A stretch of DNA of 64,000 nt from Schizophyllum amplum (taxonomy: Eukaryota; Basidiomycota; Agaricomycetes; Agaricales; Schizophyllaceae). Position numbers and translations under genes: made by a program. This document shows, piece after piece, positions 24,513-36,106 of the stretch (its first letter is position 1; each line of letters starts with the position of its first letter). The notes beneath the pieces were generated by a model. It made no database searches and was not told the origin of the DNA. It saw only the letters and a program-made list of their open reading frames with translations. The stretch spans positions 496,001 to 560,000 of the forward strand of contig VDMD01000005.1 of the NCBI GenBank assembly GCA_007026445.1. The letters run 5' to 3'.

Positions 24513-26702
24513 ATGTCCGCCTTTTCATCTCAGAGAAAGAGCGATCCCAAGATGATTGGGCTCTGGAAGATTGGCAGGACAATCGGCAAGGGCTCTTGTG
24601 GTGCGCCTTTCCAGCCCGCTCAGCCAAATTTCCCGCTAAAATCGCACATAGGACGTGTACGCATTGCTAGACACTCAAAGACAGGGCAATATGCCGCTAT
24701 CAAGATCATCTCTAAAACTATGGACGCCAGCACAGCATCGCTCAACCACTAGCCGACATCGCCGACCGCCACAAGCGTTCCATCGAGCGCGAGGTCGTCG
24801 TCATGAAGTTAACAGACCATCCTAACATTCTCCGCCTATACGACGTCTGGGAGACATCGACCGAACTCTACCTCGTTCTAGAATACGTGCAGGGCGGCGA
24901 ACTCTTCGAGCACATCTGCAACAACGGCCGACTCGAGGCGGACGAAGGCGCCCGCTACTTCCAGCAGATCATCAGCGCCGTCGAATACTTCCACCGCTTT
25001 GATATCGCCCACCGAGATCTCAAGCCTGAAAATATCCTTCTCGACCAGGACGGCAACGTCAAGATCGCCGACTTCGGGATGGCAACCCTGCAAGCTGCTG
25101 GCAGCCTGTTGACTAGCTCTTGTGGCAGCCCTCACTACGCCGCTCCCGAAATTATCGTCGAAGGTGCTACGTACGATGGAGCTGCTGCCGATGTCTGGTC
25201 CTGCGGTGTCGTTCTCTACGCCATGCTTGTCGGTACTCTGCCTTTCGACGACCCCGACCTGGAAGTTATGTTCGAGATGATCAAGGCCGTCGACTACGTC
25301 CTACCGCCCGATATCGACCCCTTTGCTCAAGATTTGATCTCGAAGATGCTCGTAAGGATGTCCGAAAGCGCATCACAATACCCGCCATAAAACGTCATCC
25401 TTTCTTCACCTCCGTACCCTTCGTTGGAACTCCCGAACCTGCGCTCGGCGTCTCTGCTTCGGACCTATTCTCGACGTACCCAACAAGGAACCTGATCTCT
25501 TCGCTAATCTGCAGACGCTCTGGCACGGCATCCCTGACGCCGTCATCGCTGCGAAACTCGAAAGCAAGAAGAAGACGCAAGAGAAGACCATATATCGCCT
25601 CCTCATCGCTCATCGCCAGAAGGTCCTCGATAAGTACGTTCAAGAGGAGCAAGAGGCAGCGGTCCGCAGACGGCAGATGCAGAAGCAGAAACAGAAGCGG
25701 CGAGAAAGAATCGAGAACGCGACAGCGCGCCCTCCATCCTCGTTAGCCCCAAGGAACGACCCGCCCACACCAAGGCGAGCACTGCGCCATCGCGCTTGTC
25801 CGAGCGGCGAGTCGATTGGTCCCCTAAACAACCACGCGCCGCGTATCGTCTGCTCATCGCCGTCTCCTCCTTGTCACGTCTCGCAAGTGTGGGACATGCT
25901 AGACGACTTGCCGCCGGTTAACACGGCTGCTTACGGCGAGTACACCGACTTCGCCGATACGCTGCAAGATCTGGAGCCTGTTCATACGGGAGGTACTGCG
26001 CCCCTTACCATCAGCCGCAAGGACCGCCCGACCATCGATGTCACGCTCTGGGACAAGGAGAACGACGACGGTCCCGCGAATTTCAGAAGCAAAGCTACCA
26101 AACCTCGGCGCGTCTTCGGAGACCTCAAGATGCAGACGAGTACACCCGCCGGCAAGCAGCGCTCGTCCAAGCAGAAAAAGCGCCGGGCGGAGGATCCCCC
26201 ATCACCTCCGCATCGTCCTTCTTCCTCGAGCCGGCCTCGCCCACGTCTCCTCTCGCGGGATCTCCGAAGCACCGCTGGCTGCCGTCGCTCTTCCGCATGC
26301 GAACGCCGCCGCAACGCTGCTCTCCACGCATGGCGCGGCACAGCCCGCTCCGAGGCGCGGCGCCTGCTCATGCGCATGGGCGCGCACGTCTCGCTGGAGG
26401 ACGTCGATGGCCCGGGCGTGCTGCGCTGCAGGATCGACGAGACGCGCGACCCGGCGGGCGCGATGGGCGCGCTGAAGGCGGTGCGTTTCCGTGTTGAAGT
26501 GCGGCTGCTGCCCGACGCGGAACAGGACTTCCGGGTGGCGTTGCTGGTGGTGCATGAGAAGGGCTCGGCGGAAAGCTTCAAGGCGATGTGGAGGCGGTTG
26601 CGGCAGGAGTGGACGCTGGATGTGGTGGGCGCGGGTACGCCTCTGGAGGTCGCACCTATTCCGCCACCGAAGGAGCGGAGAGCGATGGGCATGGCAGTAT
26701 AA
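24513..26702 (+). pseudogene. Gin4/Cdr2-type Ser/Thr kinase with several frame breaks
   Basis: In fungi these kinases couple septins and cell size to mitotic entry by restraining Wee1/Swe1. The start MSAFSSQRKSDPK is followed by IGKGSCG, an intron, then RVRIARH (the glycine loop), the Lys in AAIKIISK, HRDLKPENIL, KIADFGMA, SPHYAAPEI and DVWSCGVVL. A C-terminal KA1-like domain begins near SLEDVDGPGVL and ends RRAMGMAV at 26702. Frame is lost near 24751 (SLN to LADIADRHKR), near 25353 (ISKMLV to DVRKRI, where GTAAAGG seems to have lost one A), between 25440 and 25470, and more than once between 25700 and 26345. Each inspected break is explained by one missing base, and the reading between breaks is clean. 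A true pseudogene or a poorly polished stretch are both possible. A duplicate of its 3' end lies at 31073. Confidence 0.8.
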
Positions 26703-27079
26703 ACGAAGGGACAGAGGTGTTCTAGCCCTAAACACGTACATAGGTAGACTCAGATGCGACGCGCATAAGCATACCACAATCCTACTAGATCCGTGACGTT
26801 ACGGTTCGATTTGCCGCTCGGCTCGACGGCTACAGTCCGCTGCCGATGCCAGCATTTAACTGTGCGAGTGACTGATTAATAGCAATCAGCGCGTCAATAT
26901 CATATCTATCGTGAGTTGTAAAGCACCTCAACTAGGCCTCAACATCTGATCTTCCGCGTCACCCTATGTATAAGATTCGTTCCTTGAAGTACTTAAACGA
27001 CAGCGATATACGGTATATAAAACACAAGGATGAGATGATCATTCCCAACTCCAGATACTTCTGTAATCTGACTTCCTGC
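26703..27079. other. intergenic, 3' flanks of kinase and P1
   Basis: 377 bp between the convergent kinase (+) and P1 (-) genes. Its first part (26,705-26,800) is copied, with changes, at 31,150-31,430. The shared segments include the AGATGCGACGCGCAT stretch and the GTGACGTTACGGTT stretch. Confidence 0.6.
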
Positions 27080-29290
27080 CTATGCGTGCTGCTGACCGTC
27101 TAGCATACGGTTTAACTCCTCCGCCTCCTTCAGCTTGCGTAGCGACTCGATCCGTGCACTGCGTCTCATAACCAGCGGATCCTCTGGTGCATCATCGACA
27201 TAAAATGACTTGCCATGTGTCCAGTTGGTAGAGGTGTCCACACCGAACAAGGGGCCGGGATATAGCGAGGCCGCCCAGTGCTTTTTTTGAGGTTCCGGTA
27301 CCGAACCCAGAAGCTCTTCGTAAAGCTCCTCATGACCTGCAATGTACCGCATCGCAAAGCGTGTGAGGTTGGCCTTGCAATCTACCGCGTCGACCGTCTC
27401 AGATCCGTTGTCTATCGCGCTGTCAACAGTGTTGTAGACGCGCGAGACATACAGGGTCGTGCTGTCCAGTGAGGGCTTGAAGAAGAATACGGAGCGGTCA
27501 CTACTAGATAGCTCGTAGACCATGAGTCGCTTGTAGTACATCGCGGTGTAGACTTGAACGATCATGGTATCTTCTGCGCGCATGCTGATACCCTCGGGCG
27601 GCCAGAAGAACTTGTGAGCGAAGCCAGGGCATCGGAGAAGTTGTTCTTCCAGCGCTTCTAGATCTTGCAGGTCGTCCAGCTTGACGCGGAGACGCAGGAG
27701 ACGTAGCATGAAATCATTCAACAAAGAAAGCTTCGTCTTGATCTCAGTGGCGCATTTGATCTGATTATCCTGGCCATACACGTCTTCCAGATCCGGCGTT
27801 ATTTGGGGGTTACCGGGAATCCTGACATTGTTGTTGTCGTGCGATGAGCTGGACCCGCTGCGCATGTAATGCTTGCTGTCGGGGTCGGCTCGTTTGAGGC
27901 ATATCTTGAGTATCTCGCCGTGAACGCGGCGGTAGTGATACTCAATATCCGCTTCTCGAGAAGACTGAAGGACGTCGTCCAGAGCATGTAGAGCACTTTT
28001 CAGGGTGTGAAGGTCGTCGTCGTTTAGCTTCCAGTCGTCCATCTCCAATATTCCCTCAAATGCCCGCTGAATGAGCCTGTCTCTCGTGAGGCCTGTTTTG
28101 CCTACTGCGCCCCGAGCGCGCGACAGAATGTTGGTGAAAGCAATCTCCTCCATGATGTCGCCGAGGTTCTCACAAGGCACAAGAGTGTCCAGACGGGCGC
28201 TTGCAGGTAGCTTGAGTTCTGCCTCTCTAGCGGGCCGCGATTTCTTGGGCGTGAAACCCTTCACAAACGGGGCCGGCGAAGGCGTCGTCAACGTCGCAGC
28301 ATCCATTATGGTGACCGGTGCACCGCCCTTTTGTTGACGGTCTTCTGCGACGAGGCGAAGAAGGGCTGCCACCGGGTCAAATGGCGTCAGAGAGGGTAGC
28401 GGTGTATGGTCAAGTGCTGCGGCCGTCGTCGGATCAAGGTTGGCTGGTGAGTCGGCGTTTTCTGGTAGTATATAGACAGAGCTATCATGAATCCCAGCTC
28501 GGTTTATCGCGCGAGATAGCTCTACGTCGGACAGGCATTTATCCTCGTAGTCGCCATAGCCATTAGCGTCTCCAAGTTTTTGAGAAGACACACCTGGACG
28601 CGCATTCCTGCCAAGATGCCCATCCGGCACGACAGCATTTGGTGATGAGGTAGAACTGTCCTCAGAAGTGAAGTCCAGGTCGAGTTCTGCAGCCACGCAG
28701 GCTTCTTCCTCTGAATCGTTATCATCGTCAGAGTCTTCATAGGGGACATCGTCATCTGATCGCAATGCATGTGCACTGTATAGGCAAATCAAGAACTTGC
28801 ACTGCAAAGAAGACACTGAGAGACTCACGGAGCAATGCCCACAGGATCCAGGACTCCGTCGTCATCGTCGTCCAAGTTAGGTAATGGGACGGCGTCCACA
28901 TACTGGCGGAGTTGCTCCTCACTGAAAAGTGGCCATACGGAACAGTTAAGCAACAGACGGCGCAATCGGAGCCATTCTTACTGACCGTGCGATGCGACCC
29001 GGAGACATGGGTATGGAGGAAGGCATGTTCAAGGACATCTTGGAGAAAATATCAGATACCTCATCCATGCCACCATTCCCGTGAATGCTTTCGGGATCCC
29101 GCAAACGATTCACGGTGTCCTTGCATGTGTCGAGATGCAGGATAATATCATTGACGACGTCGAGAGCAGACAAAGGATCGGACACTACGGAGTCAAGAAG
29201 ACTTCGAAGCCAGTCCGATGCTTGAGATAGAGAATCGAAGACAGTATCGAGCTCGGGACACGGCGACGAGCTGAGCAGGTAGTCGGCCAT
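27080..29290 (-). CDS. P1, unknown family, partner of the kinase-like gene
   Basis: Three exons, 29290-28986, 28921-28829 and 28775-27080, join in phase to about 697 residues. I do not recognise the family. The N-terminal 90 residues look alpha-helical (LSQASDWLRSLLDSV, VVNDIILHLDTCKDTVNRL) and end in a SPGRIAR motif. A long acidic, probably disordered region follows (EDSDDDNDSEEEA). The C-terminal half, from about residue 300, looks globular: SREADIEYHYRRVHGEILK, TPDLEDVYG, VQVYTAMYYKRLMVYELSS, LDSTTLYVSRVY, LTRFAMRYIAGHEEL and THGKSFYVDD. P2 at 52305-54456 is a clear homologue along the entire length. P1 lies head-to-head with kinase-like gene K1, as P2 does with K3. No signal peptide or membrane segment is seen, so a cytosolic or nuclear place is likely. 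Confidence 0.85.
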
Positions 29291-29345
29291 TTCGAAGGTG
29301 TGATGAAAGTTGGATCGGGGAGAGCATTGTTGAATTCGAAGAAGA

Positions 29346-29355
29346 CTTATATAGG
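29346..29355 (-). promoter_or_regulatory. TATA-like box of P1
   Basis: The minus strand reads CCTATATAAG about 56-65 nt before the P1 ATG. P2 has CTATATAAT at a similar place, which supports a real core promoter. Confidence 0.6.
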
Positions 29356-29526
29356 CAGGCGGGGGTCATAAAGAGAGCCCAAAAATAGGGTTCCGGTGCG
29401 TGCAGGCCCATCATTTTATGGCCGGTAGTGAAGGCCGGTGGGAAGAAGAGCTGTGAACGACGCAAGAACAATGAACGTGACCGACGTCACAAGGGGCAGT
29501 GATCCGGTCCGGCTTCCGATATGGTG

Positions 29527-29535
29527 CACGTGATG
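29527..29535 (+). promoter_or_regulatory. CACGTGATG motif upstream of K1
   Basis: E-box core followed by ATG, 70 nt before the K1 start codon. The same 9-mer lies 62 nt before K2 and 64 nt before K3. CACGTG is the general binding core of fungal bHLH regulators; which factor acts here is unknown. Confidence 0.55.
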
Positions 29536-29605
29536 TACAAGCGGCATCCTCGCTTCAACACGCGCTGAACGCCACTCCTCTTCAACTCATACCATGACCA
29601 CCATC

Positions 29606-30708
29606 ATGTCTCAGCAGCCACTTTTCGGTGACAAATCTGGAGTCAGCATTCGATTTGCTGGCACAGATACAGGCGTTATCCTGCGTCCCATCAAGTATCG
29701 CTGCAAGGGAGTCGACGCAAACACCTTCCACACACTTCCCGACTGTCGTCTCGTCACCGCTCTGCCTCGCATGAGTGGCAAGACTCTACCCTTCGAGAAA
29801 TATAGCACGTGGTGCACCGAGTGGTTTACGGGTCCCTCGCTCGTGTTCTATGCAGAAACTAAGCCTGCCGGTGGGACCACTACCCGCCAACGTTTCGCAA
29901 TCAAGGTGGCCTTCGACATCGAAGGCACCGCCTTGGGCAGCAAACTGAAGGACAATCTGCGCCAAGAAGCCCTCTTCTACCACCAGAATCTCGGCAAACT
30001 ACAAGGAGACGCGGTTCCAAAACATTACGGTGTTTGGTACGGCCGGACAAGTTGGGGTGTCACCATCGCATGCGCAATCATGGAGTGGGGTGGCATGCCA
30101 TACAGCAGGCGGTTTTTCGATGGACTGGGGGATAGGGCAGACAGGAGGTGTGCAGTGTGATGATTACACGAAGCTTACGCTAATGTCTGACAGGTTGAAA
30201 GTCATGCAAGCGCTCAAGGCCGTTCACGACGCCGGTTACCAGCACAACAATCTCATGCACGATCACACGCACCATTTTCTCTACGACACGGAACGCGAGA
30301 GGGCGTGCATCATTGACTTCGCTTGCGCGGACAAACACGTCTGCCATCTCAACATGCCCATGAAGGAATACACAACCCCTCCCGCTGCACATATATTTGG
30401 ATGCGAAGAATTATGCGACCTTGCGTGCGCTCTGCATTTTTTCGGCGTCGGTCCTTGTACGTATCTATGTATCTCGCTTGTGCGCGACTTGCTGACGAAT
30501 CCTTCGCGTAGCTTATGGCCGTGGCGCAGATCCCGAGGTCCAGGCGGCAAACGAAAGGGCCAAGGAGAGATATCTCAGACAATGCGCAATACGCGAGGCA
30601 AAAGAACGCACGGACGCTCTTGCTGCCCGAAGATTGCGTGCGTTACGCGATGCTGGCAAGCAAGCCTCATCGACATCCGGTGTCGGTCCAGCTGTGCGTG
30701 TGCATTAA
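29606..30708 (+). CDS. K1, atypical protein-kinase-like protein lacking the catalytic Asp
   Basis: Three exons, 29606-30147, 30194-30456 and 30512-30708, join in phase to 333 residues. The start MSQQPLFGDKSG matches the starts of K2 and K3. A kinase-like fold is suggested by RFAIKVAF (VAIK Lys), an acidic helix (LRQEALFYHQNL), IACAIMEWGG as a hinge, a catalytic-loop region HDAGYQHNNLMHD, and IIDFACA in the place of DFG. K3 has HND at the catalytic loop, so Asn replaces the presumed catalytic Asp here, which suggests a pseudokinase. The C-terminus is a charged helix (ADPEVQAANERAKERYL) ending VRVH. It lies head-to-head with P1 across 315 bp. A relation to fungal FunK1-like or aminoglycoside-kinase-like families is possible but not shown. 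Confidence 0.85.
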
Positions 30709-31072
30709 TTGCCGCCAGCTAACTACTGTAGCAAGCAAATATCAATGTAACATACTGCGTTCGTAGTCGAGATTGATGACGCAGACACTTGCGGCAGATT
30801 CGCTGAGCTCCCAGACCATTGACTGACAGGCAGTATGCCCGCCGCTCGACGCTGCGGCTGACAGAAACGAACGGGCAAGAGGATGGCGTCACGTGGTTTA
30901 ATGTTGATGCGCGCGACTGAACCTAGACAGCCGACTTGAACCAGTCCTCCTGCGCGGGGGCCACCTGAGTCTTGGGGCCACCACCTTCGGCGGCGGGCGG
31001 TTGAACGGGATTCGGACATCGGATTGATCGGGCGGAAGGAAGTCAAGCAAGAAGAACAAACCCTAGCTGAAT
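30709..31072. other. intergenic, probably decayed duplicate sequence
   Basis: 364 bp after K1. Since the following 80 bp copy the end of the Gin4-like kinase gene, this stretch may be the more decayed part of the same duplication, but I cannot align it by eye. Confidence 0.35.
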
Positions 31073-31152
31073 GTGGCGGGGGCGGGTACACCTTTGGAGA
31101 TTGCGGCTATCTCGCCAGCGGAGAACCGGCGGGCGATGGGCGCGGCAGTATA
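31073..31152 (+). pseudogene. duplicated 3' end of the Gin4-like kinase gene
   Basis: In the plus frame this reads VAGAGTPLEIAAISPAENRR, then AMGAAV and a stop. The kinase gene at 24513-26702 ends VVGAGTPLEVAPIPPPKERR, then AMGMAV and a stop. The similarity continues into the 3' flank. Only this tail of the kinase is visible here, so it is a relic of a block duplication that also produced K2. Confidence 0.8.
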
Positions 31153-31435
31153 ACTGAGAGGAAATAGTTTTTCTAGTCCCTTAGTACGTACCTACACAGG
31201 TAGACGCAGATGCGACGCGCATATGCATACTATCACTACTGTTAGTCTTAGTCTCCGCGTCCACGACGTATGACGAGTTGTGAACATTCTTGCTAGCACT
31301 CACAGTATTTTCTGGACGAAAGAAAGACCTGACAATGGCACCATTGTGCCTCGGCCCTCGGTGTCTGCTTGATCACGTCTATGTAGTATGTAGTATAGGA
31401 CCGTGACGTTACGGTTTGCTCTGCGGTTCCGCGGC

Positions 31436-31444
31436 CACGTGATG
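31436..31444 (+). promoter_or_regulatory. CACGTGATG motif upstream of K2
   Basis: The motif lies 62 nt before the K2 ATG. The wider context GCGGCCACGTGATG is identical in K3. Confidence 0.55.
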
Positions 31445-31506
31445 CTAATGTCACGCCACTGTTGCTCGCCGCTGACCACCATTGTTCTTCAACTCATACC
31501 ACCATC

Positions 31507-32603
31507 ATGCCTCGGCAACCACTTCTCGGCGGAAAATCTGGCGCTAGCATTCGATTTGCGGGCACAGACTCGAGTGGTATACTTCGACCCATCAACTATG
31601 GATGCAAAGGAGTGGACGCGAATTCCTTCCATACACTCCCCGATCTTCGCCTCGCCACAGCTCTACCGCGTATGCGTGGCAAGGTCATCCCCTTCGACAA
31701 ATACAGCAAATGGTGCTACGACTGGTTCACGAGGCCATCCCTCGTGTTTTACGCGGAGACGGTCTCTTCTGATCCAACCGCACAACGCCTCCGCTTCGCA
31801 ATCAAGACCGTTTTCAACATCGAGGGTAGCAGTAGCGTGGAACACCTGCGTCAAGAAGCTCTATTTTATCACAAACACCTCAGCAAGCTGCAGGGCGACG
31901 CCGTACCGAAGCATTACGGTGTATGGCAGGGTCGGACTTGTTGGGGAGGTACCGTCGCATGCGCGATCATGGAGTGGGGCGGCCTGCCATACAGAGTCAG
32001 AATCTTCGACAAATGTTTGAAGAGAGCTGACAGGAGGTGCGTACTTGACGATTTATTACGAATAGTGTACTCATCTTTTGCCAGGATGAAGGTCATGCAA
32101 GCGCTCAAAGCCGTGCACGACGCAGGCTTTCAACACAACAATCTCATGGACGACGATACACATCATTATCTCTACGACGCGGATCGCGAAAAGGCGTTCA
32201 TAGTTGACTTCGCATCGGTCCAAAAGCACGCTTGTCATCTGAACCTGCCCATGAAGGAATACCACGGCCCTCCTGCAGCACACATATTCGGCTGCCAGGA
32301 GTTGCACGATCTCGCGACTACTATACGTTTCTTTGGGAAGGGTCCTTGTGAGTGCCTAATGGTCCTATCTGCCTTAGTCTTCACTGACGACCGCTGTGTG
32401 TAGCATATGGCCCCGGCGCGGATCCTGAGGTGCGGGAGGCGAACGAACAGGCGAAGGAGAAGTACCTCAGAGATTGTGCGATCCGAGACGCAAAGAAGCG
32501 CGCGGCTGGTCATGCCGCTCGACAACGGCTACAATCCGCTGGAGACGCTGGCAGGCAGCCCTCATTGGCATGTAGTATCGTTACCCCTGTGCGAGTGCAT
32601 TGA
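31507..32603 (+). CDS. K2, second atypical kinase-like protein lacking the catalytic Asp
   Basis: Three exons, 31507-32036, 32085-32347 and 32404-32603, join in phase to 330 residues, with introns at the same positions and phases as K1 and K3. The start MPRQPLLGGKSG lies in the same CACCATC context as its paralogues. The VAIK Lys is kept (RFAIKTVF), the hinge is IMEWGG, the loop is HDAGFQHNNLMDD, and the metal-binding motif is IVDFASV. As in K1, Asn stands where K3 has Asp. The C-terminal charged helix (DPEVREANEQAKEKYL) again ends VRVH. There is no P gene next to K2; the sequence between K1 and K2 contains only the tail of the Gin4-like kinase, so K2 seems to come from a tandem block duplication that lost P. 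Confidence 0.85.
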
Positions 32604-33143
32604 TTGCAACCAGCGAGTACGCTAAATTAGTAGAATCATTGTACCATACTGCATTTGTCCTCAGACTTGTCTCGCTAAGTGACCAAAGCTCTTCCATAGG
32701 TGTCGAACGCGATGCTCAAGCTGCGCTCGCCTCTCACAGACTCAGAGGGTGGCACTCTCGCAGTCACGTGATTCTGAATCTCGGCCCTGTGTCACTCCCG
32801 CCGCGACGCCTTACGCGTCTGTCCTCGATTTACCGTCCAACCATCACATTCATAGAAAACAACTCTCACAACCACCCTCAGATTCATACTTACGTATCAC
32901 TGCTACCCTTACATACTCTACGTAGGATCCTCCCTACACCGCGGTTTGTCTTAGGTACATGAAGCGGTCTATAAATTTTATTTCCCCCCCCGGCACCATC
33001 CGGCGCAAGCCTTTCTGGCGTCCGCCTAACCTGGGTTCTAAGACTAAGTTTTTAGAGACCGGACGTGCCCTCTATTCCAGTGCTATGTATATGCCGGAAT
33101 AGATCCGCCATTTGCAGAGGCTAGTAATCTACAAAAATGACCC
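32604..33143. other. intergenic, convergent K2 and desaturase
   Basis: 540 bp between two 3' ends. A run of eight C and one GTCACGTGATT E-box (32762-32772) are the only notable elements. No gene was seen. Confidence 0.45.
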
Positions 33144-34734
33144 CTACGCATTCCTGATGTCGTAGCTGTCGTCGTTCTCGAGATCTCCAGGCGTGTCGGC
33201 GGCCAGCTTGAGCGGCGCGGCTTTGTATGCGATGCCGTTCGCTGCCTGGCCATTCACCCCTACAGCGTTCACTTTCTCCGCCGCACCATTGGCGTTCGCC
33301 TTGGGCACTACGCCATTCGTTTTCTCCGCTACACCGTTCGCGCCCGCCGCTGTCGCCGGCCGCGCCTTGCGCTTCGCGCGCGCAAAGATGCCGACTTCGG
33401 GGTCGCGGATGAAATTGACGATGATCATTGGCCATGAGGGGTGCGATGGAATGGTGTCGTAGAACTCGGGGGCGAGGGCTTTGAGCGCGGGCAGCCGCGT
33501 CCAGGCGACGGAGGGGAAGTCGTGGTGCTCGTTGTGGTAGCCGACCTGGTGGGGGGTTGATGGTTAGCAAAAGTAGGTAAGCATTCATAGCACGAGGAAG
33601 CAAGGGCCGTCTGTCCCGGCAGGGAAGACAGTGATAGCACACAAAACGATGATTGCTCGGCACTCACGTTATACGCCAGAAGATTCAGCGGTCCGTAGTA
33701 GCTGTACGTCTCCTGCTCGAGGCCGTCCCACAAATAGTGCTCCCCAATGAAGTGCCCCGCGCAGGGATGCAAGCTCCCCGCAAAGAACGAGCTGAAGAGC
33801 AGATAGAAGTAAGAGAAAAGGCCGAAGTTGCTGATCAGGAGGTAGTCAAAAAACACTACGACGACGAAGTTGGCCGCATGCCACCGGGTTAGTGTCTGCG
33901 AGCGGATGAATCCAGGGCGCAGGGCGTAGAACAAGATCTGGAAGGTGGCGAAAAAGACCTTGCCGAGCACGTTGTTGAGGCAGAGCAGCTCGGGGCGGGA
34001 GGGCAGGTCCGTGTCCACTCCATCCTCGCCCAGGTAGCGGTGGTGCTCCATGTGGTAGCGCTATGGTGCACTGGTGAGTAGGGTAAGCAGAGGAATGTCA
34101 TTGACAGTTACCTTGAACATTGCCGCATACGGAATGCCGATGGGCAGGTTGGCGAAAATGGCAAGTGACTTGTTGGCCCAGATGCTCTTGAACGCGAGGT
34201 TGTGCGTGATCTCATGAATGGCAAGGAAGAGATTGTGGTTCGCGGTGCCCCCAACAATGTACGCCAGAGCTATGAACTTCCATGACAGCGGGTACGTGTT
34301 GCGGAGATAGTATGCGACTGAGAACTGCAGGCCGACCACGAACGCGACGACGTATTTCGTAACAGATGTGTAGCCCATGAGCTTCGTGACCTGGACATAA
34401 ATTCAGCGATGTACAACCTTGGTAGAGCGTCGCAGCGCACCTCTGGGTGAGCCTTCATGATCGCGGCCCTTCGCGACCGATGGGGCTCCTCCGTCATGAG
34501 CCACAGGAAGTCGGAGGAGTCCTGAGGGGGTGCGACGTGCGACGCGCCATCGTCCTTGGCCGTAGGCGCAATGACTACCGTCCGACGCGGTGACCTGCGC
34601 TCTTTTTCGGACGCCTTCGCCTGCTGTGCGGCGCTGGTGTGCTCGGCGCCGCCGTACAGGCTGTAGTCTGGGGAATATCAGCTGATGCATTGTGAGCAAG
34701 GGGCTACAGCCACACCTGTCCTTTCCAGTATCAT
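33144..34734 (-). CDS. sphingolipid delta-4 desaturase (DES1)
   Basis: This ER membrane di-iron enzyme makes the 4,5-trans double bond of ceramide (dihydroceramide desaturase). A tiny first exon (34734-34716, MILERT) splices to DYSLYGGAEH. The N-terminal DES domain (SSDFLWLMTEEPH..RRAAI) is followed by three histidine boxes: AIHEITHN, YHMEHHRYLG and YHNEHHDFP. Several hydrophobic segments lie between them. The C-terminal tail is low-complexity and Ala/Asn-rich, with repeated NGVAEK-like units, and ends DDSYDIRNA at 33144. It shares a 235-bp divergent promoter with ARPC2. A broken copy in the opposite orientation is found as two pieces at 36739-36861 and 49950-50711. Confidence 0.93.
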
Positions 34735-34969
34735 GACTGGAGAAAAGAGAGCGGCAGAGGAGATCACCTCCTGCTAAATATCTGGCTTGGCTGGTCGATG
34801 GCGGGCGAGAACGACGGCGGCGAGCACAGGCGCCAAGGCGTCGGAAGCCCGGTCCGCAGCATCACGTCTGGATTAGGGAATGTATTCCCATCCGCGCGCC
34901 CACATCCTCCTTCAGCCTTCCTCCATCATCTCATTCACGAACTCAACACGACTGTCTTGAACTGCTATC
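34735..34969. promoter_or_regulatory. divergent promoter region, DES1 (-) and ARPC2 (+)
   Basis: 235 bp between the two start codons. It is the centre of the inverted duplication's intact left side. No TATA box is obvious. Confidence 0.45.
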
Positions 34970-36106
34970 ATGATTCTGTTAGAGGTACGGAGCAACATAC
35001 TGATGATATGAAGGACTCAAACAAACTTTCACCAGCCTCACAATACCATCATCCAAACGACTATCAACGACAAGCTCGTCAAGTACGCAGTCGAGCGCTT
35101 CGTGACTCGCGATCTGTCTCATGTGCTCTTGCAGGCCCTCATCGCTTGATGTCTCTTTTGTCGACTTCGATGGCGTGAGGTTCCATCTCGGCACCCCAGA
35201 CTCCGCGCGCAAGACGCTCCTGCAGCTCTCGATGAGCATCCACTGCTGGTCAGAGCTCGTCCAATACGGCGCCCTCGACATCCTCAAGCGGGAATATGGC
35301 GCTCTCCTCCAAGACTCTAGCGCGACCTCCCCAGAGTACAACGTCAGCTTGCTGATCGACCTGGAGCAGATCCCGACTGGCGCAGGTGCGTGTCATGCTT
35401 TTCGCAGCGATGCGTATATTGATAGAATGTCCAGAGGAACGCGCGGCCTTCATTGAGTCTGTGGCATTGCTCAAGCGCAACGCCATGGCAGCACCGTTCG
35501 AACGCGCCTTTGCCGAGCAAAAGGAATTCGAGGCATCCGGCGCGTCGGGCCAATTCATGCAGATTCACTACCGCGACGAGGAAGCCATCTACATCCAAGC
35601 CTCCCCCGACCGCGTTACCGTCATCTTCTCCACGATCTTCAAGGATGAGACGGACCGCGTGTACGGCAAGGTCTTCCTCCAGGAGTTCGTCGATGCCCGC
35701 CGTCTCCCCACCATCCAAACCGCTCCGCAGGTGCTATACACAAACCGCGAGCCGCCGTTGGAGGTTCGGCACCTGCCCCTCCCACCGCCGTCGGAGGACA
35801 TTGGCTACGTGACCTTCGTGCTCTTCCCCCGCCACTTTACCAACCCCACCGTCGCCGCGGGGACGATATCGCATATTCAGCTATTCCGCGACTACCTGCA
35901 CTACCACATCAAGTGTTCGAAGGCGTACATGCACTCGCGGATGCGCTTCCGTGTGGCGGAGTTCCAGAAGGTGCTCAATCGCGCGAAGATGGAGAAGACA
36001 GAGACGGCAGAGAAGAGGACGGTCACGTACGTGTGCAATCTTATGTCGGGCGTCTGCAGCTGTGCTGATACTGTGCTGCAGGGGCCGCACCATGGTCTCG
36101 CGATGA
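34970..36106 (+). CDS. ARPC2: Arp2/3 complex subunit 2 (p34-Arc)
   Basis: p34 forms the core of the Arp2/3 complex that nucleates branched actin filaments at endocytic patches. Five exons, 34970-34984, 35036-35082, 35135-35385, 35435-36026 and 36082-36106, join in phase to 309 residues. The 15-nt first exon encodes MILLE, the invariant start of the family. Landmarks are [86 protein letters not shown] and FQKVLNRA, ending VTGRTMVSR. The length fits the family. It is the single-copy gene at the centre of the inverted P-K-DES duplication. Confidence 0.95.
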
